NCBI GenBank assembly: GCA_032160165.1
Contig: JAVHWA010000155.1
Coordinates: 1 to 64,000, forward strand
From: QHXM01 sp032160165
GTDB taxonomy: Bacteria; Acidobacteriota; Blastocatellia; Pyrinomonadales; Pyrinomonadaceae
Length of the DNA stretch: 64,000 nucleotides
Reading direction: 5' to 3'
Shown piece after piece: positions 8,557 to 16,822 of this stretch; the first letter of the stretch is position 1, and the number at the start of each line of letters is the position of its first letter. The translations under genes were made by a program, and so were the position numbers. The notes under the pieces are model-generated. The model worked only from the letters and a program-made list of their open reading frames with translations. It had not been told where the DNA came from and made no database searches.

Positions 8557-9633
8557 ATGTCGAAAATAAAGACGCTCGTCATTATCCTTTTTCTGTCCAC
8601 CTTCGGCGTTTCCGCCCAGGAACTCGGGCGCCAGAGCGCGCAACGCTGGGAGCCGTCAAGGACCTGGGTTGTCGCAATAGGCATTCTCGAATGGGAAGAC
8701 GGAGAAACCTGGAATTCGTTTCCCAAGGCAGGTCGCAAAGATGCTGAGCTGGTGGAGTTTTTTAAACAAGCCGGAGTCCCTCGCGATCAGGTCCTTTTCC
8801 TCAAGGACCGGGAAGCAACGAAGGAACGCATCGAGCGGATGATGGCACGTCACCTTTCGCGGGCGGCCGAAGGAGACATGCTGATATTCTATTTCACCGG
8901 GCACGGCGGCCAGGACGATGCGGGGAAAACCTATTTCGCCAACTACGACGCGGGAGACGATCTGGAGAAGACCGCCGTCTCAGTGCAATCCATATTCAGA
9001 ATCATAGAACGCAACTTCCGGGGCGATCATGTTCTTCTGACGGCGGACTGTTGCTACTCAGGAGCGTTGGCGGTCGAGGCGGCGAAGCGAAGGGTCCCGA
9101 TCTCTTACGCAGCACTGACTTCTTCTCGCGCAGACTCGCTTTCGACGGCAGACTGGACGTTCACCGAAGCGCTGCTACGAGGATTCAAAGGCAACGCGAA
9201 AGTAGATCGAAACCAGGATGGGGAAGTCGAACTCTCGGAGCTTGCAGGCTATGCCAAATCGCGGATGTGGTCGGTAGAAGGACAGCGAACAGCTTTCGCC
9301 ACGACCAGGGAGTTCTCGGCGGATATGCGGTTGGTAACCGTCGCCACGCGCGCGGTCGCGAGAGTAAACGCGCGAGTCGAAGTCGAATGGGAGAACAGCT
9401 GGTATCCGGCGACCATCCTTGAAGTGAAAGGATCCAGATATCGAATTCACTATCTCGGCTATGGCTCGGAGTGGGATGAATGGATAGAGGGCGCGCGCAT
9501 GAGACGCGCGACGACGCCAGGTGCAGCAAGTGAGAGACTTAGTCTGAATGAAGGCAGCCGCCACTTCACATCGTTGGTTTCGGCGAATCGTCTGATGATG
9601 GGGGCGCGTTTCCCTTTCCAAGCGCAGAGCTGA
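8557..9633 (+). CDS. Secreted caspase-like (C14) protein with EF-hand and Tudor-knot
   Basis: A 358-residue protein combining, in order: signal peptide (1-20), caspase/metacaspase fold (about 34-260), an EF-hand-like calcium loop (217-228) and a Tudor-knot/chromo-like barrel (about 272-317). The catalytic dyad is His116 (YFTGHGG) and Cys166 (TADCCYSG; Cys165 occupies the position usually Ser). The calcium loop has Asp217, Asn219, Asp221, Gly222 and Glu228 in canonical spacing (DRNQDGEVELSE). The barrel reads VEVEWENSWYPATILEV then RIHYLGYGSEWDEWI, matching the PF11717 pattern. Metacaspases cleave after Arg/Lys and many need calcium, so the loop may gate activity; this is inference. The 270 bases upstream carry no gene. 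Confidence 0.88.
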   Translation: MSKIKTLVIILFLSTFGVSAQELGRQSAQRWEPSRTWVVAIGILEWEDGETWNSFPKAGRKDAELVEFFKQAGVPRDQVLFLKDREATKERIERMMARHLSRAAEGDMLIFYFTGHGGQDDAGKTYFANYDAGDDLEKTAVSVQSIFRIIERNFRGDHVLLTADCCYSGALAVEAAKRRVPISYAALTSSRADSLSTADWTFTEALLRGFKGNAKVDRNQDGEVELSELAGYAKSRMWSVEGQRTAFATTREFSADMRLVTVATRAVARVNARVEVEWENSWYPATILEVKGSRYRIHYLGYGSEWDEWIEGARMRRATTPGAASERLSLNEGSRHFTSLVSANRLMMGARFPFQAQS

Positions 9634-9651
9634 AAGCAGATTCTCCACTCG

Positions 9652-9776
9652 TTCACCTCTCAGGTAAGGAAGGGGGCAAAGCCCCCGCTCCTTTTTTGGT
9701 CAATGTAAAAGTCAAGACATACAAGGCAGACTGACCACAGCGGGGGCTTTGCCCCCTTCCTTACCTGAGAGGTGAA
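9652..9776. repeat. Perfect 38-bp inverted repeat with nested GGGGGCAAAGCCCCC palindrome
   Basis: Arms 9652-9689 and 9739-9776 are exact reverse complements over 38 bases, separated by 49 bases. Each arm also contains its own palindrome (GGGGGCAAAGCCCCC and GGGGGCTTTGCCCCC). It lies 18 bases after the caspase stop. No transposase or target duplication is evident. Confidence 0.93.
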
Positions 9777-9892
9777 TCTGCACTCGCGATCCAATTAGCA
9801 ATCCCCCGGATGAAACCTCAACGTATTGGCGGCTGCGACCTATCCTCGTTACAATGTTCCGGTCTTCCCGTTACGGAACCATTCTGGGATTT

Positions 9893-11062
9893 ATGGCGAT
9901 CAAATTCAGAGCAGCTTCGCTTGCACTCACCGTCGCGATACTGGCGATACCTGCCATAGCCCAGCGCCCACCCGAACAGGATTATCTGGTTTATGTGGTC
10001 TCAGAGTCTTCTGACAGAGTCAGCCTGATAAGATTTGGTCCAGGCGGCGCGCGCGTAGAGAGAGATTTTGAAACCGGCCTGATGCCGACCGACGTCGACG
10101 GCCCTCACGGATTGTCGGTCTCGCCTGACAAACAGTTCTATTACGTGTCGCTGGGTCACGGACGCCCGTTCGGCTCCGTTTGGAAATATTCAGTGAAGGA
10201 TGATTCGGTGGTCGGGCGGGTCACACTGGGACTCTTCCCGGCGACGATGGACGTTTCTCCCGACGGCGAGTTTCTCTACGCCGTAAACTTCAATCTGCAC
10301 GGTGACATGGTGCCTTCGTCGGTTTCGGTGGTTGCGACGCGAGAGATGTTGGAAGTCGCGCGGGTTAATACCTGCATCATGCCGCATGGATCCAGATTTA
10401 ATCCGCAAGGGACGAAGCACTACTCCGCCTGCATGATGAACGACATGCTGGTTGAGATCGACACCCGCACGCTAAAAGTCTCGCGCCATTTTCTGCTGAC
10501 GAAGGGCAAGGAAATGGGGATGGCCGGTGCGCCGGAGGTTCATTCAATGAAAGGAATGCCGGGCATGGATATGGGCGTTCACGGCATGGAACCGCCTAAG
10601 CCCGGCGACGTCACCTGCTCGCCCACATGGGCGCAACCTTCAGCCGATGGATCGTCCATCTTCGTGGCTTGTAATAAGTCGAGCGAGATTGTCGAAGTCG
10701 ATGCCAACAAGTGGAGCGTCAAGCGAAGAATCCCTGCAGGGGCTGGTGTCTATAATCTGGCACTGACGAAGAACGGACGCCTTATAGCAACAAACAAGCG
10801 AGACCAATCGGTCTCTATTTTCGATGCTGCCTCAGCGCGGGAGCTGGCGCGCATTAAGACCAAACGCAGAGTGCTTCACGGCGTGACCGTCTCACCCGAT
10901 AATCGGTATGCATTTGTCTCGGTAGAGGGAATTGGATCTGAGCCGGGAACGGTCGAGATAATCGACCTCGAAGCTCTGAAGACGGTTGCTACTGTGGATG
11001 TGGCGCCACAGGCAGCGGGGATTGATTTCTGGAAGATGGAAAAAGGAACGGATGGAAAATAA
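9893..11062 (+). CDS. Secreted YVTN/lactonase-type beta-propeller with Met/His-rich insert
   Basis: Periplasmic seven-bladed propeller of the YVTN/cytochrome-D1-like class; the specific role is unknown. From ATG 9893 it has 389 residues: signal peptide MAIKFRAASLALTVAILAIP then repeats such as HGLSVSPDKQFYYVSLG, MDVSPDGEFLYAVN, FVACNKSSEIVEVD, NGRLIATNKRDQSVSIFD and VSPDNRYAFVSVEG. Between blades lies a stretch with seven Met and two His in 25 residues (about 208-232; EVHSMKGMPGMDMGVHGM), which could bind Cu(I). An ATG at 9854 would extend it by 13 residues without a ribosome site; GGGAT precedes 9893. Confidence 0.82.
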   Translation: MAIKFRAASLALTVAILAIPAIAQRPPEQDYLVYVVSESSDRVSLIRFGPGGARVERDFETGLMPTDVDGPHGLSVSPDKQFYYVSLGHGRPFGSVWKYSVKDDSVVGRVTLGLFPATMDVSPDGEFLYAVNFNLHGDMVPSSVSVVATREMLEVARVNTCIMPHGSRFNPQGTKHYSACMMNDMLVEIDTRTLKVSRHFLLTKGKEMGMAGAPEVHSMKGMPGMDMGVHGMEPPKPGDVTCSPTWAQPSADGSSIFVACNKSSEIVEVDANKWSVKRRIPAGAGVYNLALTKNGRLIATNKRDQSVSIFDAASARELARIKTKRRVLHGVTVSPDNRYAFVSVEGIGSEPGTVEIIDLEALKTVATVDVAPQAAGIDFWKMEKGTDGK

Positions 11063-11157
11063 ACAAAGGTAGCCAGCGAACGAGAATTGATGAAACTCTT
11101 TGAAGTCCGAGGCGTGAAGGAGGGGTACAGACTGTTCAACCCATCAAAGGAGCACAT

Positions 11158-11817
11158 ATGAGATTCTCAATTCGGAGAGCACTGCTAATCGCGAGCGTGC
11201 TGGCGGTCTTCGCCATATCTCCAATCCTCACCGGAAAGTTAGTCGCTCAGGAGGCCGATGGTTCCATTCGCACTCGGCTTGTCCTCGTTCAAGCCGACCA
11301 GAAATGTCATCCTGCATGGCTCAAATTCCTCTCGTTCGGACGGCAGCCGAAGGACGCGGTACTCGCGCAGGTCACGGTGGAGAATACGTCGGACAAGGTA
11401 ATCACCGCCGTAAAAATGGACTGGAAAGTCTACGCCTATCCGGACCGAACGAACATGTGGCAGGCCTTCTGCGGTCCGCAAAGAGACAAAGCTGAAGTCC
11501 TTGCGTCGGGAAGCACGCCGCTGTATGAGATCGGTGTGTTGGTGCCGAAAGGTATGTGCAATATCGCGATAGATCCGGTGCCGGCCCCTCCTCCGATGAC
11601 GCCCGCCGTCACCACAAACGTCACTGTCGACCGACCAATGATAACCGCCGCCGATCTAAAAGATCTGCGCCCAAATGATCCGCCGCCGAAAATCAAGTAT
11701 GTGGTGGTAGTCTATCTTTCACAGATTCGATACGACGACGGATCTTCTTGGCAGGCGAACGTAGGAACAACAGAGACAGCGCACAGTGAGCTACTTTCGC
11801 ATCGTGTCCTAAATTGA
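11158..11817 (+). CDS. Unknown secreted protein
   Basis: A 219-residue protein with a Sec signal peptide (about 1-30, ending KLVAQ), then a beta-rich domain of unknown family. Two Cys pairs may form disulfides (KCHPAWLKF near 49 and AFCGP near 102; MCNIAIDP near 137). A proline-rich linker follows (VPAPPPMTP). AAAGGAG lies 6 bases before ATG, so the start is sound. VENTSDKVITAVKMDWKVYA resembles Ig-like adhesion or assembly domains. It follows the propeller gene by 95 bases in the same orientation. Confidence 0.7.
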   Translation: MRFSIRRALLIASVLAVFAISPILTGKLVAQEADGSIRTRLVLVQADQKCHPAWLKFLSFGRQPKDAVLAQVTVENTSDKVITAVKMDWKVYAYPDRTNMWQAFCGPQRDKAEVLASGSTPLYEIGVLVPKGMCNIAIDPVPAPPPMTPAVTTNVTVDRPMITAADLKDLRPNDPPPKIKYVVVVYLSQIRYDDGSSWQANVGTTETAHSELLSHRVLN

Positions 11818-11855
11818 AGAGAACAGGTTCTCTGACCCGTCTGGAGGAATGAACT

Positions 11856-11916
11856 ACGAATCCACACGACATCACACGAAGGAGCCAAGTGTTGGTGTTG
11901 CTTCGTGTGGATTCGT
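11856..11916. repeat. Small hairpin of ATTCGTG-type units
   Basis: ACGAATCCACACGA at 11856-11869 pairs exactly with TCGTGTGGATTCGT at 11903-11916; CACGAAG (11874-11880) also pairs with CTTCGTG (11901-11907). It lies in the convergent gap between the preceding plus-strand gene and the LVIVD gene and may terminate both. The units hint at the same 7-bp periodicity seen elsewhere in the window. Confidence 0.6.
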
Positions 11917-12044
11917 GGATTGTTTCCGCCTTGGCTAACAATGACGAGTTGAATCTGCAATTCCTGACCTTGAGATGCGTTCGTCAGTCGGCAGTGCGTC
12001 GTCATACTTAGTCCTGACTGCTTCCTGCTCCTGCCTCCTGATTA

Positions 12045-14063
12045 CTATTTCCCCGGCTCCGTCGTCGAACCATATCCCGTCCTCGCCGCTCCCAGCTTCG
12101 CGATCCATATCCCCGAGTTAATATCATTGAAATAGATGAGGCCGTTGTGCGGCTGGGCGCCCCAGGCAAACGGCAAATTCGCGCGATATCCATCGGGACT
12201 TCCCGTCCAAAGATGGGCGATCTCGCGTCCCTGCCGATAGAGGTCGCCGCGCAACTCGCCCGAGACATCCAGCACGCGCGCGCCCCCGTTGTAATAACCC
12301 ATGTAGAGCACATCGTCCAGCACCCAAACATTGTGCGAGCCGGCTTCGGGAACGCCGTACTCAGCGACTTTGCGCGGATTGGTGATGTCGGATACGTCAA
12401 CCACGTGGACGATGCCGCGCACTGGAATGCGCGTCTTGGCAGAGATGTTAAAGATTTCCGGAAAGACTTCATCTCCGACGAAGACATAGTTCTTGTAGCG
12501 GAAAACAGCATGAGCTCCTGAGAGCCAGCCATTTCCATAGAGCTCGTTATAGTTAAAGCGCAGCGCGCTTACGAACTGCGGCTTCTCAGGGCTGCCGCCT
12601 TTGATTCCGTTGCCCACATCGAGAATCACCAGACCGTCTCTCCAGTAGGCCAAATATGCCAGACCATCTTTGACCTGCACGTCGTGGACGTAACGTCCGC
12701 CCTGGATCCCGCCCTCTTTGACCAGCGGATTTTCGAGCTGCCAGCGGGCCACTTCTTTCGGGACTTTGATATTGCTGAAATCTATTACGCGTAACGAACC
12801 AGTGGCGTCGTCTGTCAGATAAACGTAATGACCGTCGATGAACGCGCTGTGGACCCCACCGGTTACCGTCTCCGTGTATTCGGAGACGACCTTCGGATGT
12901 GCGGGATCAGTGGTATCAAGGAAGACGATGCCATCCTTCCGATTCGAGGCCCCTTCGCGCGTCAGGACTCCGATGCGACCGTCGGCGCTGACGCTGATGT
13001 CATTGACGGTGTGCGCATCGACCTTGATCGTGTCCGTCTCTTTTGGCTTGGCCGGATCGGAAATGTCAAAGACCACTACCTTGTCGGAGATCGTTGAGAC
13101 ATAGGCGTAGTTTCCGAAGATCCATTCCTCGGCGGCCTGCATGTCCTTGAGAGGTGCACGACCAATCACTGTCAACTCGCGGCCGACCTCCCTAGGCGAG
13201 ACGACGACTGTGGCTACCGCGGTATGGCCGCCGCTCGCGGCCGTGATGACATAAGAGCCCACACGTTCCGCTACGAAACCTCCATCAGGATCTATGGTCG
13301 CGCCATCTCCAGTAACTGCCCAGCGAACCGAGGGGTTACTAACCGGACCACCTTTCATATTCTTCGCCACGGCGCTGAAGTGGACGACGTCGCCGGTACG
13401 CGCGGTAGTTGACGCCGGCGCGATGGAAAGCGACCGAACGGGATTCGCAACCACTTGAACAGTGACCGTTCTGTTGGTCCCCGCCGCAGTCGCGAGCAGG
13501 TTCGCCTTGCCGGGCGCCACTCCTGTGACGAAGCCTGCCGAGTCAACGGTTGCGATGCGTGGCGTCTGGGAAAGCCAGGTGACCGCCACATCGTTGCGAG
13601 GGTTGCCGTTTGCTACTCGCGGCGTGGCGTTCAGCTTGAGAGTTCCACCGACTGACACCTGGGCTGTGACTGGATCAAGGTCTATGCGGGCGACTGGCGC
13701 GGGTTTGACATGGACTTTACCAAAGGCGGGCTTGCCATTGACGATGGCAACGACTTTGATCTCTCCCGGTTCGATAAAGGTCACCGCGCCGTTCGCGTCG
13801 GCGAAGGCTGAATCCACGGGCAAGGCTACCCAGAGCGAGGGTTTGACGCTGATCGGTTTGCCGTCTTTGTCCTTCGCTATGACCGAGAACGTCTTCGTCT
13901 GGCCTACCTCCGCTTCCGACGCCGCCGGGTTGATCTCAAGCGTGGCGGCGATTTGCGTCGTAGCGGTGGCGGCGGCGCTTTGCTGCGCCCGATACGCAGG
14001 TGCGGCCAGGACGGACGTTAATATGAGCACCAAACCAATTGGTAAGCAGCGATTCAGCTTCAT
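12045..14063 (-). CDS. Secreted Ig-like plus LVIVD-repeat beta-propeller protein
   Basis: Cell-surface or periplasmic protein of 672 residues, function unknown. A signal peptide (about 1-28, MKLNRCLPIGLVLILTSVLA) is followed by three bacterial Ig-like (BIG2) domains (about 40-300; e.g. NATPRVANGNPRNDVAVTWL, TGVAPGKANLLATA) and an LVIVD-type propeller (about 305-665; YAYVSTISDKVVVFDISDPA, LAYLAYWRDGLVILDVGNG, VHVVDVSDITNPRKVAEYG). The repeats are typical of secreted choice-of-anchor proteins. GGAGAAAGATT precedes ATG 14063; the ORF start at 14096 lacks a ribosome site. Confidence 0.82.
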   Translation of the reverse strand: MKLNRCLPIGLVLILTSVLAAPAYRAQQSAAATATTQIAATLEINPAASEAEVGQTKTFSVIAKDKDGKPISVKPSLWVALPVDSAFADANGAVTFIEPGEIKVVAIVNGKPAFGKVHVKPAPVARIDLDPVTAQVSVGGTLKLNATPRVANGNPRNDVAVTWLSQTPRIATVDSAGFVTGVAPGKANLLATAAGTNRTVTVQVVANPVRSLSIAPASTTARTGDVVHFSAVAKNMKGGPVSNPSVRWAVTGDGATIDPDGGFVAERVGSYVITAASGGHTAVATVVVSPREVGRELTVIGRAPLKDMQAAEEWIFGNYAYVSTISDKVVVFDISDPAKPKETDTIKVDAHTVNDISVSADGRIGVLTREGASNRKDGIVFLDTTDPAHPKVVSEYTETVTGGVHSAFIDGHYVYLTDDATGSLRVIDFSNIKVPKEVARWQLENPLVKEGGIQGGRYVHDVQVKDGLAYLAYWRDGLVILDVGNGIKGGSPEKPQFVSALRFNYNELYGNGWLSGAHAVFRYKNYVFVGDEVFPEIFNISAKTRIPVRGIVHVVDVSDITNPRKVAEYGVPEAGSHNVWVLDDVLYMGYYNGGARVLDVSGELRGDLYRQGREIAHLWTGSPDGYRANLPFAWGAQPHNGLIYFNDINSGIWIAKLGAARTGYGSTTEPGK

Positions 14064-14293
14064 AATCTTTCTCCGGATAAGGACGGATTGAGGCATTCGA
14101 TTGTTAACTCTGATAGAAGAGGAGTGGTCTTTAAATCAAGCGGAATCTAGCAACCTGCCACGCGTTGTGTCAAGAAAGTCGATGAGCTCAGTTCTATAGT
14201 TGTAACTTTCCCCAGCGATGCGTCGTATCATAGTATAGCCAAAAGCAATCGGGCATTTTAAGTTCATCAACAATCAATCCTTGGAGACTAACG

Positions 14294-15043
14294 ATGCGTA
14301 ATGTCCTACTTCTCTGCGCCCTGCTGCTTTGTCTGACAAGCGCGCAGGCTGCGAAGATACAAACGCCTGAAGACCTGGTCCAGGCGATGCAAAAGAAATA
14401 CGCGAAGTCGTGGTACAAGACTCTGACATTCAAACAAAAGACCGTCGAGTTTCACGAAGACGGAACAAAGAAGGAGTCGATTTGGTACGAGGCGCTATCG
14501 GCCCCCGGCAGACTCAGAATCGACTTTGATCCGATCAAGGACGGAAACGGGATCCTGTTCGTCAACGACACGATCTACAGCTTTAAGGACGGAGCGGTCG
14601 CCAACTCGAGACCTTTTACTCACCCACTTCTGGTGCTGGGCTTTGATCTTTATTTTCTTTCCCAGAAAGATGCGCTGGAGAAGCTCAAGCAACTCAAGTT
14701 TGATCTTTCGACCATGCACGAGGACACGTGGCAGGGCAAACCTGTATACGTTGTTGGCGCGAAGGCGGGGGACTTAAAGTCGCGCCAGTTCTGGATTGAT
14801 AAAAAGGACCTCTACTTCGTGAGGATGATAGGGCCTTCCGGTAAGGACGGCGCGAACACACAAGAAATCCAGTTCAATAAATACTTCAAGGTCAAAGGTG
14901 GTGGATGGGTTTCGCCTGAAGTCATCTTCATGGTCAATGGCAAAACAGTGACCACTGAGGAATATACTGAAGTGCAAACCGACGTTCCCCTGGACGAGAA
15001 GCTCTTCGACCCGCAGTACTGGAAGACGGCCCACTGGAAGTGA
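14294..15043 (+). CDS. LolA-like outer-membrane lipoprotein-sorting family protein
   Basis: Periplasmic 249-residue protein with a signal peptide (MRNVLLLCALLLCLTSAQA) and the unclosed beta-barrel pattern of the LolA/LolB superfamily: KTLTFKQKTVEF, RLRIDF, ILFVNDTIYSF, KPVYVVGAKAG, SRQFWIDKKDLYFVRMI, EIQFNKY, GGWVSPEVIFMVNGK. True LolA shuttles lipoproteins between membranes; the divergent sequence and lack of neighbouring lol genes mean a lipid or lipoprotein carrier role is only inferred. GGAG lies 9 bases before ATG. Divergent from the LVIVD gene, convergent with the M28 gene. Confidence 0.75.
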   Translation: MRNVLLLCALLLCLTSAQAAKIQTPEDLVQAMQKKYAKSWYKTLTFKQKTVEFHEDGTKKESIWYEALSAPGRLRIDFDPIKDGNGILFVNDTIYSFKDGAVANSRPFTHPLLVLGFDLYFLSQKDALEKLKQLKFDLSTMHEDTWQGKPVYVVGAKAGDLKSRQFWIDKKDLYFVRMIGPSGKDGANTQEIQFNKYFKVKGGGWVSPEVIFMVNGKTVTTEEYTEVQTDVPLDEKLFDPQYWKTAHWK

Positions 15044-15058
15044 GCCGTTCTCCAATCC

Positions 15059-16747
15059 CTAATTGACAGGTTGTGCGGCCGGCGGCTTTGGTCCACCCCC
15101 GCGGGGCTTGTCGAACTGTGAGCCTTTTATCCACGCAGGCATTGCCTCTGCGTTTGCGACCCGCATACCCACAACCAAGCCGATCACGGCGACGGTGCGC
15201 GCGCCGTCCCAGTTCCAATCCGGATGAATGATATCTCCCGTTTGATGGTAGTCGGTCTCCATCCATTTCTGCGCGCGGGTTATCCACGGCTTCACTTCGC
15301 CTTCCGGTCCACCCAGCAACATCAGCGCGGGTACGCCTGCTTTGACGAAGGCGTAATGGTCAGAACGATAGAAGACACGTTCTTCGGGTAGCGGGTCTTC
15401 TGCGATCTGCCCGCCATTTGCTGTGACGACCGCTTCGAGCACCGGCCCTAAGTCCGAATACTCCGCGCCGAAACCGACGATGCGCTTGACGGGCGCATAG
15501 ACCTCAGTACCTATCCCATCGAAATTCAAGTCGGCCGCAATCTTTTCCAGGGGCCAGGTCGGGTGCGTGACCCAGTGTTGGGCGCCCAGCAGCCCGTGTT
15601 CTTCTCCCGTGACGGCCAGAAAGATTATGGAGCGCCTTGGTTTCGTTGGCGACCTGGTGAACGCTTCGGCCATCGCCATTATCTCCCCGACCCCGAGCGC
15701 GTTGTCGGCTGCGCCGGGGAAGATGCGACCCGAGCTGTCAATGCCGAAAGCATCGTAATGCGCCGTGTAGACGACCGCCTGATCTTTGAGCCTGGGGTCA
15801 GATCCTTCGAGCAACCCAACGACGTTGCTCCCCGTAGTGGCCTCCTTCTTAACCTTGATCGAAAGGGTCGCTTGCTTGTTCAGGTCGCGAGAAACCATCT
15901 CACCGTTTTCGGCTTTAGCCAGCGCCGCGACGTAGGTGAGTCCCGTTCCCGCGAAAATCTTTTCCATGCCTTCGTCACTGGCGAGAATTATAGGTGGGAG
16001 TTTGAAAGGCATGATCGGCGTGTCGTTGAGCGCCACCCGACGGCGGGTTAGATACATGCTGATCAAGGAAAAGGGTTGTTGCTTAGAGCCGCCATTGGCG
16101 ATCACCAGCGCCGCTGCGCCCCGCCCGATCAAGCTTCTGCCTATTGCCTGGGGATTGGCGGCCTTCTGCCACGTGGCCTCATCGATATTCTTCGGACGCC
16201 CATTCAGAATGACGACGACCTTTCCTTTGACGTCCAAGCCGGCCAGATCGTCTCGCTTGAGTTCGGGAGAAACCACACCGTAAGAGATGAAGACCAACTG
16301 GCCGCTCGCCTCCGTCAACTCGGACATGAAGGGCGGCGTGACAATATAGTCAGTCCCGAACTTTAGTGCGGCGTCTCCGGCAGTGAAAGAAGACCCGGCC
16401 AGCGGTTGTGAGCCGTAGAACTTGATGGCTTGTAAATAGCTGCCCGCGTCACCGAGCGGTTTCAAGCCGAGTTTGGCGAACTTGTCTGCAAGGTATTTAG
16501 CCGCGCGGTTTCCCCCAGGCTGTGCTGTCCCGCGACCTTCCATCGCCTTTGCCGAAAGATCGGCGGTCACTTCCTTGATAGTCTCGACCTTGACCAGCGC
16601 GGCGGCCTTCGTCTCATCAGCCGTTAGCGTGGTCGAGGGTTTTGTGGCAGACGCCTGCCCAAATGCCAAAGAGCTGAGAAGCGCGATAGTCAGCAGCGTG
16701 GCGGACAACTGCTTCCACAAAGGGCGCGTAACGGAATGTGACTTCAT
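15059..16747 (-). CDS. Secreted M28 family zinc peptidase with PA domain
   Basis: Extracytoplasmic aminopeptidase-type enzyme of 562 residues. Signal peptide 1-31 (LLSSLAFGQA), M28 N-terminal segment, an inserted protease-associated domain (about 120-290) and the catalytic domain with all zinc ligands: His330 and Asp332 (YTAHYDAFG), Asp348 (GAADNALG), Glu382-Glu383 (TGEEHGLLG), Asp410 (LNFDGIG) and His464 (YRSDHYAF). The substrate is probably peptides. GGAG sits 13 bases before ATG. It ends 15 bases from the convergent LolA-like gene. Confidence 0.93.
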   Translation of the reverse strand: MKSHSVTRPLWKQLSATLLTIALLSSLAFGQASATKPSTTLTADETKAAALVKVETIKEVTADLSAKAMEGRGTAQPGGNRAAKYLADKFAKLGLKPLGDAGSYLQAIKFYGSQPLAGSSFTAGDAALKFGTDYIVTPPFMSELTEASGQLVFISYGVVSPELKRDDLAGLDVKGKVVVILNGRPKNIDEATWQKAANPQAIGRSLIGRGAAALVIANGGSKQQPFSLISMYLTRRRVALNDTPIMPFKLPPIILASDEGMEKIFAGTGLTYVAALAKAENGEMVSRDLNKQATLSIKVKKEATTGSNVVGLLEGSDPRLKDQAVVYTAHYDAFGIDSSGRIFPGAADNALGVGEIMAMAEAFTRSPTKPRRSIIFLAVTGEEHGLLGAQHWVTHPTWPLEKIAADLNFDGIGTEVYAPVKRIVGFGAEYSDLGPVLEAVVTANGGQIAEDPLPEERVFYRSDHYAFVKAGVPALMLLGGPEGEVKPWITRAQKWMETDYHQTGDIIHPDWNWDGARTVAVIGLVVGMRVANAEAMPAWIKGSQFDKPRGGGPKPPAAQPVN

Positions 16748-16822
16748 GAATTGACTACTCCAGGGTTTTGGTCGGTGACAGTTAGGTCAGTATGCCGATC
16801 TATCGGAATAGCAGCCGATCGA

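Noticed and set aside
14160..14293. Promoter for the LolA-like gene
   Set aside because: TTGTAA and TATCAT are 20 bases apart, too far for a confident sigma-70 match.
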